A DNA stretch of 64,000 nucleotides from Pseudomonas sp. LRP2-20 (lineage in GTDB: Bacteria > Pseudomonadota > Gammaproteobacteria > Pseudomonadales > Pseudomonadaceae), in contig NZ_AP025944.1 in assembly GCF_024349685.1 (NCBI RefSeq), positions 5,411,001-5,475,000 of the forward strand, read 5' to 3'. The stretch's first letter is position 1; each line of letters starts with the position of its first letter. A program made the translations under genes and the position numbers. Positions 52,249 through 64,000 of the stretch are shown in pieces. The notes under the pieces were generated by a model. The model saw only the letters and a list, made by a program, of their open reading frames with translations. It had not been told where the DNA came from and made no database searches.

Positions 52249-53289
52249 ATGCCTCATCAGGAAATCGCCTACCTGGATTTCAACCATGAACAAAACCAAG
52301 CCATATCCTGGGCAAGCCTTGCCATGGCTGCATCGGGCGGACCAGAAGCCAAAGGCGTCGCACTCAAGGCTCGCGCATTCGCTCAGGAAATCGAAACAGT
52401 CTTGAGCGATGAACAGCGTGCCATGTTGCAGCGCTTCAGCGAAGGGCAACTTTGCGCATTGATTTACCGGCAGATGCCATGTGCTGACGATCCGATGCCC
52501 GAGCAGCTACCCGATATTTTCACCCTGGCGCACGATCCTCGCTGCCAATACCTCGCGTCGCGCAACCAATTGCTGTTGGAACTGGCACGCCATCGAAACT
52601 TTGCCTTCGATATTGACAACGAAGGCAAACAAGTACGTTTGGTCGGCAACTTCAAGGGCGGCGGCCGCGTCCCGCGTTTCGGCGAAGATACCAGCGCAAA
52701 TGTTGAAACCAGCTCGCACGCAGGCCTGCGTCTGGGGCCTCACACCGAAGCGCCTTACAATTGCTCGACGATCGCCAGCCATGATCACTCCCCCGCCCCT
52801 TCAGCGCTGATCCTGACTGCACGCTGGAATCCCGCCAATGAACCCACACATGTATTCCCGCTCAGGGACATCATCAGACGCTTGGACGGACTGGAAGCGC
52901 TCGCGCTCACTTCAGCGTCCTTCGACTTCACCCGCAGTGACTGCTTCGCTCACGGACAAGGCAATGCTGGAGAAGGCATTTCCATACTGCAGTTCGAGGC
53001 CCATGGCGGATTTTCACTCCGTTACAACAGCTACCGCTTTTCGTTGAATGCGCGTGCCTGCAGTGCTGTCGCGGCCGCTTTCGAGCGCTTTCAAAAACTG
53101 CTGAGCGTCGCACAGCCACTGAGGTTCGTCCTCCAACCTGACACTGCACTGATGATCAACAACAGCCAAGCCCTGCACGGCCGCGATATCGTCCAGGACA
53201 ACCGCCGGCTGCTGATTCGCCAGTTCGGATACTCCCGTCACGCAACACCGTTGGTACGGGTTGCCGACCCGCTGCTTGTTCGTGGCTGA
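52249..53289 (+). CDS. Fe(II)/2-oxoglutarate-dependent oxygenase (clavaminate synthase/VioC-like)
   Basis: A 346-residue TauD/TfdA-superfamily oxygenase. The iron triad is His 165 and Glu 167 (GPHTEAPY) and His 310 (SQALHGRD); Arg 324 (RLLIRQFG) is placed to bind 2-oxoglutarate. The HxE variant and its spacing to the distal His resemble VioC/clavaminate-synthase enzymes, which hydroxylate amino acids or their derivatives, but the arginine-binding acidic residues of VioC are not evident. Good aagga site before the ATG. First gene of a cassette with a TSUP exporter and an alpha/beta hydrolase; base composition is less GC-rich than neighbours. Substrate unknown. Confidence 0.82.
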   Translation: MPHQEIAYLDFNHEQNQAISWASLAMAASGGPEAKGVALKARAFAQEIETVLSDEQRAMLQRFSEGQLCALIYRQMPCADDPMPEQLPDIFTLAHDPRCQYLASRNQLLLELARHRNFAFDIDNEGKQVRLVGNFKGGGRVPRFGEDTSANVETSSHAGLRLGPHTEAPYNCSTIASHDHSPAPSALILTARWNPANEPTHVFPLRDIIRRLDGLEALALTSASFDFTRSDCFAHGQGNAGEGISILQFEAHGGFSLRYNSYRFSLNARACSAVAAAFERFQKLLSVAQPLRFVLQPDTALMINNSQALHGRDIVQDNRRLLIRQFGYSRHATPLVRVADPLLVRG

Positions 53290-53306
53290 GTGAAGGAGGA
53301 CATCCC

Positions 53307-54101
53307 ATGATCGAACTCGACCTGACACTTGTCATGACACTCGCCCTGGTTGCACTGATGGCTGGGTTTTTCGATGCCATTGCCGGGGGCGGAGGCCTGA
53401 TTACCCTTCCGGTAATGTTTGTTGCTGGCATTGAGCCCTTGGCGGCAATTGCCACCAATAAATTCCAGGCGGCGTCGGCTACCGTCTCCGCTACATGCGC
53501 CTTTGCCCGCAAAGGCATGATTGACTGGAGGCGCAGCAGTCCGATGGCAATCATGTCATTTATTGGCGGGGCCACAGGGGCCTTGTCGGTAAGTTATGTA
53601 CCTAAGAGCATTCTCCAGGCCTGCATCCCGTTCCTGCTGATAGCGGTAGCCGCCTATTTCGCGTTCAGCCCAAAACCCAATGAACAAGCACGCAAGGCAA
53701 AGATATCGACTAGCCTCTTCTGCGTGGCAGTGGCTCCGATCATTGGTTTTTATGACGGAATTTTCGGCCCCGGGGTTGGCTCGTTCTTCATGCTGGCCTG
53801 CGTGACGCTGCTCGGTCAGCACCTGATACAAGCGGTGTGCAACAGCAAACTGTTGAACGCGGCCTGCAATCTGGGCGCCTTGTCAGTGTTCACATTCAGC
53901 GGAGCGATCATCTGGCCACTGGCGCTGGCAATGGCATTGGCCGCGTTCGCGGGCGCACAGTTGGGCGCACGCTGCGCAGTACACTTTGGCCCACGGCTGA
54001 TCAAACCGCTTTTGGTCTGTGTGTGTTGCATCATGGCGTTCAAACTGCTGTTCGATAGCGGCAATCCACTGGGCGAATGGTTACACAACATGTTCTTCTA
54101 A
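53307..54101 (+). CDS. TSUP (TauE/SafE) family exporter
   Basis: A 264-residue inner-membrane protein with about eight hydrophobic segments and the two TSUP half-repeats: FFDAIAGGGGLITLPVMFVA near residue 25 and FYDGIFGPGVGSFFMLACVT near residue 150. TSUP proteins export sulfite, sulfoacetate and other organic anions. It follows the oxygenase by 17 bases and precedes the hydrolase by eight, so it probably exports or imports the cassette's product. Confidence 0.88.
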   Translation: MIELDLTLVMTLALVALMAGFFDAIAGGGGLITLPVMFVAGIEPLAAIATNKFQAASATVSATCAFARKGMIDWRRSSPMAIMSFIGGATGALSVSYVPKSILQACIPFLLIAVAAYFAFSPKPNEQARKAKISTSLFCVAVAPIIGFYDGIFGPGVGSFFMLACVTLLGQHLIQAVCNSKLLNAACNLGALSVFTFSGAIIWPLALAMALAAFAGAQLGARCAVHFGPRLIKPLLVCVCCIMAFKLLFDSGNPLGEWLHNMFF

Positions 54102-54109
54102 CGAGCACC

Positions 54110-54955
54110 ATGCACTTGCAAACGGGCACTCAGCAGCGTTCGAAATGGCAGTTCGACGAACCCGCTCCGGGACGGGAGCTGTTCATCGACGAACTGTTTG
54201 AAAACTACCGCCAGCAAGCCCGCTTGCTGGTGCCTGATATCGAGCGCGCACCTCCAGTATTCGTACTGGGTGGCGCACGCTCGGACTACACCCGGCTCAA
54301 CCCTCTGATCTATCGACTGCAAGCCGCCGGGATCGGCTCGCTGACAGGCAACCTGTCCGGGCACAGCCATGCCAGCGAACCAGGGGCAGTGGCACCGTCA
54401 TTGGCTATCAACCTTGAAGAGGCCCAGCGCTTTCACGCCCATATCGCAAACCGATGCCGCACGCTCATTGGCCATAGCCTGGGCGCCGCCATCGCCCTGA
54501 AGCTTGCGGCGCGCTTGCCGCAGGTTGAAAACATCGTGCTGATCTGCCCGGCAGTCTATCCAGACGAAGCTCACCAGGCGCCGTTCGGCCCGGCATTTAC
54601 GGCGGCCATCAGCAAGCCCTATGGGTTTATGAACAGCGACAGTTACGCCTTCCTCCAACAGTTCCGAGGCAGAGTGCTGATGGTGATCGGTGAGTTCGAC
54701 GGGCTCAACTCACAACGATTCGGCAAAGCGCCGGGCACCAGCGCGGGCAACCTGCGGCTGGCCGGTAGGGACCGTTACAGCCCGATCCCCGAAGAAGTCA
54801 CCCAGGCCCTGATGCGAGCCGTTTCAGCGGAGCGCCTGCAATGCCTGTTTCTAACGGACTGCGACCATGGCATCGCCGCTCACCTGCGTACAGCTCCGGC
54901 AATTGCTGACCAGGTTGCCAACGCCGTGGAGGCATTCATCCTCGACGGCTCTTGA
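54110..54955 (+). CDS. Alpha/beta hydrolase
   Basis: A 281-residue serine hydrolase. The nucleophile elbow is GHSLG with Ser 123, the acid is probably Asp 197 (GEFDGL) and the base His 253 (DCDHGI). The oxyanion region is FVLGGARSDYTRL, unusual in having GGAR. The start at 54110 (MHLQTG) is chosen; 11 upstream codons overlap the exporter gene. It is third in the oxygenase-exporter-hydrolase cassette and convergent with the XRE regulator. Esterase, lactonase or thioesterase activity are all possible. Confidence 0.8.
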   Translation: MHLQTGTQQRSKWQFDEPAPGRELFIDELFENYRQQARLLVPDIERAPPVFVLGGARSDYTRLNPLIYRLQAAGIGSLTGNLSGHSHASEPGAVAPSLAINLEEAQRFHAHIANRCRTLIGHSLGAAIALKLAARLPQVENIVLICPAVYPDEAHQAPFGPAFTAAISKPYGFMNSDSYAFLQQFRGRVLMVIGEFDGLNSQRFGKAPGTSAGNLRLAGRDRYSPIPEEVTQALMRAVSAERLQCLFLTDCDHGIAAHLRTAPAIADQVANAVEAFILDGS

Positions 54956-54966
54956 CCCGTCAGGCA

Positions 54967-55776
54967 TCACTCGATTTCGAAGAGCCCGTTGCTCAGCGGC
55001 CGCACGCTCAGCCGTTCGCGCACATCGTCATCGATCCGTGGATCGTCCGGCCGGTACAACCTGACCTGGCGATAGGCATTGATGCGGTTGATCTCCTCGC
55101 CCAGGTATTCCCACACCACGCGGGTGCAGGCCGGGTTGCGCCGGTCGCCGCTGGACACCCCGGCCTTCAGGCCGTTCAGGCGGGTGATGCGGCTCTTGAA
55201 GCTGGGGATGAGAATGGTCTGGCTCATCTCGTTGAAGGTAAGCGACTCGTAGTCGATGAGGAACATCCGGTCCTGCAACTGGAACGCTGCGCCCAGGTAG
55301 CGGCAGCGCACCTCGGCATGCTGGTCGGTAGCGCTGGAGCGCTCCTGGCGTTCCTGGCGCTCGAACAGGAAGCGGCCGCGCTCCTCCCACAGGTGCACCA
55401 GCGACACCAGGATGGTGCCCGGTACCGACATGCAGTTGGAATACTCGAAGTAATAACCGCAATAGCGCGACAGGTTGCCAGCGTGGTCGTGCAGCGGGCG
55501 GAACAGTTCGCTGATCGGATCGCCGGGCTGGTCGGTGACGGTCGATACGCGCGCGCCGATCAAGCGGGCGAACTGTTCGGCCGGCAGGTTCAGCTCGTAA
55601 TCCTCGACACCAAAGAAATCACCGATGCGCTTGAGGTTGAAAGGCGTCGGACGGCTCTGGCCGCTCAGGTACTTGTTGAACTGCGCACGGTTGATCGAAA
55701 GCTGGCGGCAAACTTCCGAGATAGAGCGGTAGTGGCTGCAAGCCAGTTTGAGGTTGATAGCGAAATGATCGCTCAT
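54967..55776 (-). CDS. XRE family transcriptional regulator
   Basis: A 269-residue regulator. An N-terminal HTH is at residues about 18-60 (ISEVCRQLSINRAQFNKYLS then GQSRPTPFNLKRIGDFFGVE), followed by a large C-terminal domain of unknown ligand (YCGYYFEYSNCMSVPGTILV). The start at 55776 gives the HTH; the frame is open upstream. It is divergent from the AGCS symporter, which it may control, or it may control the convergent oxygenase cassette. Confidence 0.82.
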   Translation of the reverse strand: MSDHFAINLKLACSHYRSISEVCRQLSINRAQFNKYLSGQSRPTPFNLKRIGDFFGVEDYELNLPAEQFARLIGARVSTVTDQPGDPISELFRPLHDHAGNLSRYCGYYFEYSNCMSVPGTILVSLVHLWEERGRFLFERQERQERSSATDQHAEVRCRYLGAAFQLQDRMFLIDYESLTFNEMSQTILIPSFKSRITRLNGLKAGVSSGDRRNPACTRVVWEYLGEEINRINAYRQVRLYRPDDPRIDDDVRERLSVRPLSNGLFEIE

Positions 55777-55955
55777 GACAGGGAACTCAGGTGAAGCGAA
55801 TGACGCCATTCTAGCATCAAGTCGCACCAAATCAGAGCAACCCGCGAAATTGTAACCACTCTTGTCATGGCCAACCATGCGCCCCAACGAATAGCGGTGC
55901 GCCTGCCGTCCGCTCTTCATTCCATGCGAAGAATAAGAATCGAGGTCATTTTCCA

Positions 55956-57398
55956 ATGCTCGAAGCACTCAACGATTTCCTTTCCGGGAAACTCCTCATC
56001 GTGCTGATCGTCGGTCTCGGCGGTTACTTCACCATCCGTTCGCGGTTCGTTCAGTTCCGCCACTTCGGCCACATGTTCGCCGTCTTCAAGGAATCGCTGC
56101 GTGGCCAGGCAGGCCAGCTGAGCTCCTTCCAGGCCCTGATGCTGAGCCTCGCCGGCCGTGTTGGCGCCGGTAACATCGCCGGTGTCGGTATCGCCGTGAC
56201 CCTGGGTGGCCCAGGCGCGGTGTTCTGGATGTGGGTCACTGCTCTGGTCGGCATGGCCAGCAGCTTCTTCGAATGCACCCTGGCCCAGGTCTACAAGCGC
56301 GCCGACGGCGACGGCCTCTACCGTGGCGGCCCGGCCTACTACATTCAGCACGGCCTGAAGCGTAAAAGCATGGCCATCGTGTTCTCGATCCTGCTGCTGG
56401 TCACCTACGGCTTCGCCTTCATCGGCCTGCAGTCGTACACCGTGACCCACTCGCTGCAGAACGCCTTTGCCTTCGACCCGCGCCACACCGGCATCGTCCT
56501 GGCCGTGCTGCTTGCCATCACCTTCATCGGTGGCATCAAGCGCATCGCTGCAGTGTCGGACCTGCTGGTACCGATCAAGACCCTGGCCTACATCGGCGTG
56601 ACCCTGTACGTGATCGGCACCCAGATCGAACACGTGCCGGCCATGCTGGAAACCATCTTCAAGAGCGCCTTCGGCCTCGACCCGGCATTCGGCGGCCTGC
56701 TCGGCAGCGCCATCGTCATGGGCGTGAAGCGTGGCGTGTTCGCCAACGAAGCGGGCCTGGGCAGCGCACCGAACGTGGCTGCCGTGGCTGCGGTGAAGCA
56801 CCCGGGCGCCCAGGGCGTAGTCCAGGCCTTCAGCGTGTTCCTCGACACCTTCGTGATCTGCACCTGCACCGCGCTGCTGATCCTGCTGTCGGGCTTCTAC
56901 ACCCCAGGCTTCGAAGGTGACGGCATCGTCCTGACCCAGAACTCGCTGGCCGCCGTGGTCGGTGACTGGGGCCGCCTGTTCGTCAGCGTGGCACTGTCGC
57001 TGTTCGTGTTCACCTGCATCCTCTACAACTACTACCTGGGCGAGAACAGCCTGCAGTTCCTCAGCCGCAACCGCATCGTGCTGCTGGGCTTCCGTGCTCT
57101 GGTACTGGCGCTGGTGGTGTGGGGTTCGATGCAGGACCTGTCGACCGTGTTCGCCTTCGCCGACATCACCATGACCTGCCTGGCCTTCGTCAACCTGGTG
57201 GCCCTGGCCCTGCTGTTCAAGGTCGGCCTGCGGGTGATGCGCGACTACGATGACCAGCGCAAGGCAGGCATCCAGCAGCCGGTGTTCGACTCGTCGAAGT
57301 TTGCCGACCTGGACCTGGACCGCAACGCCTGGCCTGCCAATCCACAGGTGGAAACAGCCACTGACAAAGCAGTCGGCCAAGTTCAGCCGCAGCGCTGA
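55956..57398 (+). CDS. Sodium:alanine/glycine symporter (AGCS family)
   Basis: A 480-residue, about eleven-segment symporter. GRVGAGNIAGVGIAVTLGGP is the AGCS signature near residue 67, and KRGVFANEAGLGSAPNVAAV is the second conserved block. It imports alanine or glycine with sodium. It lies between the XRE regulator and an asparaginase gene, suggesting an amino acid use theme. Confidence 0.93.
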   Translation: MLEALNDFLSGKLLIVLIVGLGGYFTIRSRFVQFRHFGHMFAVFKESLRGQAGQLSSFQALMLSLAGRVGAGNIAGVGIAVTLGGPGAVFWMWVTALVGMASSFFECTLAQVYKRADGDGLYRGGPAYYIQHGLKRKSMAIVFSILLLVTYGFAFIGLQSYTVTHSLQNAFAFDPRHTGIVLAVLLAITFIGGIKRIAAVSDLLVPIKTLAYIGVTLYVIGTQIEHVPAMLETIFKSAFGLDPAFGGLLGSAIVMGVKRGVFANEAGLGSAPNVAAVAAVKHPGAQGVVQAFSVFLDTFVICTCTALLILLSGFYTPGFEGDGIVLTQNSLAAVVGDWGRLFVSVALSLFVFTCILYNYYLGENSLQFLSRNRIVLLGFRALVLALVVWGSMQDLSTVFAFADITMTCLAFVNLVALALLFKVGLRVMRDYDDQRKAGIQQPVFDSSKFADLDLDRNAWPANPQVETATDKAVGQVQPQR

Positions 57399-57470
57399 TA
57401 TCCTGCCCTGCCCAGCCGCCCCGTCCGCGGGCGGCTGCTCTACCTCCGCTCACCGCTACGGATGCTTTCC

Positions 57471-58457
57471 ATGCGTGCAGTCAAGAATCTCCTCGTCCTC
57501 TACACCGGTGGCACCATCGGCATGCTCGAAACCGCCGAAGGCCTGGCGCCGGCCGGTGGTTTCGATGCTCGGATGCGCGCACACCTCGCCGAACTGACCG
57601 ATGCACCCCAGGTGCAGTGGACGCTGCAGGAAATGAACCCGCTGCTCGATAGCGCCAACATGCAGCAGCACAACTGGCTGGCGATGCGCGATGCCATCGT
57701 CGCGGCGGTGGACGCCGGCCATGACGGCGTGCTGGTGCTGCATGGCACCGACAGCCTGGCCTACAGCGCTGCGGCGCTGTCGTTCCTGTTGCTGGGCCTG
57801 GCGGTGCCGGTGCTGCTGACCGGCTCGATGCTGCCGGCCGGTGCGCCGGGCAGCGATGCCTGGGACAACCTGTGCGGGGCCCTGCGCCAGGTCGAGCAAG
57901 GCCTGGAAGATGGCGTGCAGCTGTACTTCCATGGCCAGCTGCTGCATGGCTGCCGGACGTCAAAGCTGCGCAGCGAGGCTTTCGACGCCTTCGCCGCGTT
58001 GCCGCGCCATCGTGAAGGCGAGCGCGCCGCCGAGTTGCCTGCTGCCCTGGGCTATCGCCAGCAGTGCCAGCCGGTCAACCTGGCGGTGATGCCGGTGTTC
58101 CCGGGCCTGCAAGCCAGCCACCTCAAGGCACTGCTCGACAGCGGTGTGCAAGGGCTGCTGCTGGAGTGCTATGGCAGTGGTACCGGGCCGTCCGATGACC
58201 AGGCATTGCTGGAAGTACTGCGTGCAGCGCGCCAGCGCGGTGTGCTGCTGGCTGCCATCAGCCAGTGCCCGGAAGGGTCGGTGGTGTTCGATACCTATGC
58301 GGCAGGTAACCGCTTGCGCGGCGCCGGGTTGGTGAGTGGTGGCGGCATGACCCGCGAGGCGGCGCTGGGCAAGATGTTTGCGCTGTTGGGCGCAGGGATG
58401 GATGTAAATGAAGCAGAGCATTGGTTTGCTCTGGACCTGTGCGGAGAACGAGCCTGA
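57471..58457 (+). CDS. ansA: L-asparaginase, type I
   Basis: A 328-residue asparaginase/glutaminase family enzyme. The two threonine motifs are YTGGTIGM (residues about 11-18) and LHGTDSLAYSA (about 88-98), the catalytic Thr pair. The lack of a signal peptide and the N-terminus MRAVKNLLVLYTGG indicate the cytosolic type I enzyme, hydrolysing asparagine to aspartate and ammonia. The ATG at 57471 is preferred over one three codons upstream. It is 72 bases after the symporter. Confidence 0.9.
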   Translation: MRAVKNLLVLYTGGTIGMLETAEGLAPAGGFDARMRAHLAELTDAPQVQWTLQEMNPLLDSANMQQHNWLAMRDAIVAAVDAGHDGVLVLHGTDSLAYSAAALSFLLLGLAVPVLLTGSMLPAGAPGSDAWDNLCGALRQVEQGLEDGVQLYFHGQLLHGCRTSKLRSEAFDAFAALPRHREGERAAELPAALGYRQQCQPVNLAVMPVFPGLQASHLKALLDSGVQGLLLECYGSGTGPSDDQALLEVLRAARQRGVLLAAISQCPEGSVVFDTYAAGNRLRGAGLVSGGGMTREAALGKMFALLGAGMDVNEAEHWFALDLCGERA

Positions 58458-58467
58458 CTATCGCCTG

Positions 58468-58530
58468 TCAGGGCCTCTTCGCGGCGGTTCGGCGCCCCGA
58501 TGAACCCGCTCCCACAAAGGCCCTGCAGGG
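58468..58530. repeat. Degenerate REP-like palindrome
   Basis: Broken REP unit (cttcgcggcggttcggcgccccg ... aacccgctcccacaa) bracketed by cagggcct and aggccctg, which together can fold into a long stem between asparaginase and tRNA-Sec. Confidence 0.6.
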
Positions 58531-58539
58531 CAGTAAAAG

Positions 58540-58635
58540 TGGCGGAAGGCAGCGGGAGTCGAACCTGCCCGGGAACGGCTGCCGTCCCCAACCGGGTTTG
58601 AAGCCCGGCCGCGCCACCGGGCGCGATTGCCTTCC
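58540..58635 (-). tRNA. selC: tRNA-Sec (anticodon TCA)
   Basis: A 96-base tRNA on the minus strand. The acceptor arm GGAAGGCA/TGCCTTCC is eight pairs long, the extra arm is long, the T arm reads GGTTCGACTCC, CCA is encoded, and the anticodon TCA is at 58609-58611 (loop CTTCAAA). It inserts selenocysteine at UGA codons, and lies just downstream of selA-selB. Confidence 0.97.
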
Positions 58636-58641
58636 TTGAAC

Positions 58642-61994
<3,353 letters not shown>

Positions 61995-62025
61995 CTACCT
62001 TGGACTGATCCGTTGTCTGTTCTGC

Positions 62026-62118
62026 CCTTTTCGCGGGCAAGCCCGCTCCCACAGGGTTCTCCACAGGTCTGGGAGCCTGCGCAGTTGTTTGTGGGAGCGG
62101 GTTTACCCGCGAAGCAGG
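62026..62118. repeat. Inverted REP pair (REPIN)
   Basis: Facing REP units with GCGGGCAAGCCCGC and GCGGGtttaCCCGC cores between selA and fdhE, spacer containing gggagcctgcgcagttg. Confidence 0.85.
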
Positions 62119-62150
62119 CGACTCGGTATTACAGTGTAGACACTCACCTA

Positions 62151-63095
62151 CTACCCAGGCGCGAACATCAGGTTCGGTGCCAGGCGATGGAGGCCCTCCT
62201 CGTCCAGGCGGATATCCAGCGCCAGGCTGGCCAGGTCGTCGGCCAGCGGCTCGGCCGCCGCATCGTTTTCCAGATAATTCTGCTTCAGGTAGCTCTCGCA
62301 CCCCGGGCAACATTCGGCCCGTAGCGGCGCCTTGCCCGGCGCATATCGATCGTCTTCGAGGCTGGTGTAACGCAAATCCTTGCTCGACTCGCAATACACA
62401 CACTTGACCCGCACCACATGCCACTCGCAGGCACACAGCGAACAGGCCAGGTAACGCAACCCGTTGTGCTTGCCACGGTTACGCACCACGCCGGCCATCG
62501 CTGGCGAACCGCAAGCCGGGCACTGGGCCAGGCTGCCGGCGGGCTTGAGTTCGGGGGCTGGCAGCGCCAGCAACCAGCTCGACCAGGCGGCCTGCAACGC
62601 GGCGCCAATGAACGGCACCAGCGCCGCCGGCAGCGCATCGTATTGCCCGCCGAGCAAGGCGATGCCCCAGCCCTTGCGCTGACTACCGTCACTGTCGCGA
62701 AGGGCTTGCAGCGCCTCGCCCAGCGGGCCACTGGCCTCGCTGTCGAAGTGCATGAGCAAGGTCTCCAACCACACCAGCCACTGGCCTTCGCGCACCAGGC
62801 TATCGGCTGCCAGCGGTGGCAGACCATGACTTATACACAGGCGCTGACGCTCCTCGGCCACAGGCAACTCGCTGGGAGGCTTATCCACAAGCTGCTGCTG
62901 GACGCGGCACAGTTTTGCGATCAGCCGCAGGTAATCAGCCAGTGCGCTGCCCTCGGCCAGGTGCTCAAGGCGCGCGGCGCGCAGTGCAAACAGGTTGGCA
63001 GGTGGCAGATGCAGAAACGGCGGCATCACTGCCGACGCTTCGATCTGCCCAGGTTCGAGTATCGTGCTCAAGCGCTCATCCTTCTTTGCGTCCAT
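62151..63095 (-). CDS. fdhE: Formate dehydrogenase accessory protein FdhE
   Basis: A 314-residue cytosolic accessory factor needed for formate dehydrogenase maturation. Four CxxC motifs (CPACGSP, CSLCACEW, CVYCESS, CCPGCESY) make the rubredoxin-like iron site in the C-terminal half. The ATG at 63095 with an agg site is preferred to a GTG seven codons upstream. It overlaps the end of the cytochrome b subunit gene by 20 bases. Confidence 0.93.
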   Translation of the reverse strand: MDAKKDERLSTILEPGQIEASAVMPPFLHLPPANLFALRAARLEHLAEGSALADYLRLIAKLCRVQQQLVDKPPSELPVAEERQRLCISHGLPPLAADSLVREGQWLVWLETLLMHFDSEASGPLGEALQALRDSDGSQRKGWGIALLGGQYDALPAALVPFIGAALQAAWSSWLLALPAPELKPAGSLAQCPACGSPAMAGVVRNRGKHNGLRYLACSLCACEWHVVRVKCVYCESSKDLRYTSLEDDRYAPGKAPLRAECCPGCESYLKQNYLENDAAAEPLADDLASLALDIRLDEEGLHRLAPNLMFAPG

Positions 63096-63732
63096 GGTTG
63101 CCTGGGGTCTTGTCACCGGTCACTTCGCGGTACCACAGCTCATGGTGCTTGCGCGCCCAGGCGCGGCTGACCCAGCCATGCAGCATGGCGCCGATCGAGC
63201 CCTTGATCCAGATACCGGCGTAGATGTGCACGATGATGCTGAGGATCAGCACGAACGCCGCCAGGGCATGGGCCAGCGCCGACAGGCGAATGACCTCGAT
63301 GCCGAACAGGTGGCTGAAATACGCACGCCAGATCACCACGCCGCTGAGCAGCAGCACCAGCATGCACGCCAGCAGGGTCCAGAACAGCAGCTTCTGCCCG
63401 GCGTTGTACTTGCCGATCGGCGGTACGCCCTCCTCCTTGTTGAGCATCACCCGGTCCACGCGGCGCAGCCACAGGCGGTCGTTGGCGGTGATGAAGTTGG
63501 CGCGCCAGAAACGGAACACCAAGCCGAGGAAGAACACGAACATCGCCACCCCCAGGAACGGGTGCAGGATGCGCGTCCATGGCCCGCCACCGAACAGATG
63601 GCTGAGCCAGAACAGCGCCGGGTGGAACAGCGCCAGCCCGGAGAGCCCCGCCGTCATGAACAGGATCGCGACGATCCAGTGGTTGGTCCGCTCGTTGGCG
63701 TTGTAGCGCAGGATGGGTTTGTTGTCGTTCAT
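63076..63732 (-). CDS. fdoI: Formate dehydrogenase cytochrome b556 (gamma) subunit
   Basis: A 218-residue inner-membrane di-heme b subunit with four membrane helices, starting MNDNKPILRYNANERTNHWI. The axial heme histidines are in TNHWIVAILF, HPALFWLSHLFGGGP, AHALAAFVLILSIIVHIYAG and neighbouring helices. It passes electrons from formate to quinone. It overlaps the beta subunit by four bases and fdhE by 20 bases. Confidence 0.94.
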   Translation of the reverse strand: MNDNKPILRYNANERTNHWIVAILFMTAGLSGLALFHPALFWLSHLFGGGPWTRILHPFLGVAMFVFFLGLVFRFWRANFITANDRLWLRRVDRVMLNKEEGVPPIGKYNAGQKLLFWTLLACMLVLLLSGVVIWRAYFSHLFGIEVIRLSALAHALAAFVLILSIIVHIYAGIWIKGSIGAMLHGWVSRAWARKHHELWYREVTGDKTPGNHGRKEG

Positions 63733-64000
63733 GGCCGCTGCTCCCCTTGCCCACCGGGCTTGGTCGGATCATAGACATGCACCGACGGGTCCACCTGATG
63801 CACGCTGTCGTCCGGCGGTGTGGGGTGCTCGTCCTCTTCCACCCGCTGTGGCCCCACCCGCACGTAGTGGAAGAACCCGGCCAGCACCGCCGCGCCCATG
63901 GCCAACAGCGCCAGCGGTTTGGTGAAGCCTTTCCACAGCCCCACCAGCGGGCTGATCACCGGCTGGTCAGGCAGGCCGGCGTACAGCTTGGGCGTGTCGG
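63729..64000 (-). CDS. fdoH: Formate dehydrogenase iron-sulfur (beta) subunit, C-terminal part
   Basis: Partial gene cut by the right edge. The visible 90 codons read DTPKLYAGLPDQPVISPLVG, a single anchor helix KPLALLAMGAAVLAGFFHYV, and a charged tail ending GGQGEQRP. This is the membrane-anchored end of the beta subunit that carries the [4Fe-4S] clusters upstream. The selenocysteine-containing alpha subunit should lie just beyond the window. Confidence 0.85.
   Translation of the reverse strand, partial: DTPKLYAGLPDQPVISPLVGLWKGFTKPLALLAMGAAVLAGFFHYVRVGPQRVEEDEHPTPPDDSVHQVDPSVHVYDPTKPGGQGEQRP

Overview
The window reads as chromosomal DNA of a fluorescent Pseudomonas, most likely the P. putida group. 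The GC content is high, the housekeeping proteins are clearly pseudomonad, REP/REPIN elements of the P. putida type (core GCGGG-tTtACCCGC with a CTCCCACAGG arm) sit between many genes, and the gene order mpl-ubiX ... ppa ... xseB-ispA-dxs ... ribA ... ribD-nrdR ... zinc operon-oprG follows, from memory, the block around PA4020-PA4070 of P. aeruginosa. This assignment is inference from reading; no database was searched.

Layout. 0-9.8 kb: start of proA (cut by the window edge), mpg, a DedA-PAP2 fusion, lrgA-lrgB-LON domain operon, a MaoC hydratase, an outer-membrane MORN-repeat/caspase-like lipoprotein, an NAD(P)-binding protein, and the mpl-ubiX-yceK-like operon. 9.8-17.5 kb: an ethanolamine module without microcompartment genes: a sigma-54 activator, a divergent aldehyde dehydrogenase with a visible -24/-12 promoter and upstream palindrome, the permease eat, and eutBC. 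17.6-20.5 kb: GNAT, DedA, MtfA, inorganic pyrophosphatase. 20.6-25.1 kb: an accessory-looking insert with a LexA-like regulator lacking its catalytic residues and a copper cluster copA-orf-copB rich in Met/His repeats. 25.3-34.6 kb: rtcB, an FMN riboswitch with ribB, xseB-ispA-dxs, btuB/btuF and ribA. 34.9-41.6 kb: a long minus-strand operon nrdR-ribD-ribC-ribBA-ribH-nusB-thiL-pgpA plus a solute-binding protein. 41.7-49.5 kb: lipoprotein, methyltransferase, CnoX, a four-gene Zur-type zinc operon, oprG with an Anr-type promoter, and an MFS/HxlR pair with twin palindromic operators. 50-55 kb: two sugar-nucleotide-type NAD(P) enzymes, then an unfamiliar three-gene cassette (clavaminate-synthase-like Fe(II)/2-oxoglutarate oxygenase, TSUP exporter, alpha/beta hydrolase). 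55-58.5 kb: XRE regulator, AGCS symporter, asparaginase. 58.5-64 kb: tRNA-Sec, selB, selA, fdhE and the cytochrome b and beta subunits of formate dehydrogenase (cut by the window edge).

How it fits together. Riboflavin synthesis is complete here: ribA supplies GTP cyclohydrolase II, because the C-terminal half of RibBA has lost the zinc site, and a second DHBP synthase gene (ribB) is under an FMN riboswitch. B12 uptake (btuB/btuF) lies in the same window as the B12-dependent ethanolamine lyase. The selenocysteine machinery lies beside the formate dehydrogenase it normally serves. The most unfamiliar item is the oxygenase-exporter-hydrolase cassette at 52.2-55.0 kb. Also unusual are two REP pairs that are translated in frame inside proteins (the sigma-54 activator linker and the N-terminus of the DUF3299 protein).
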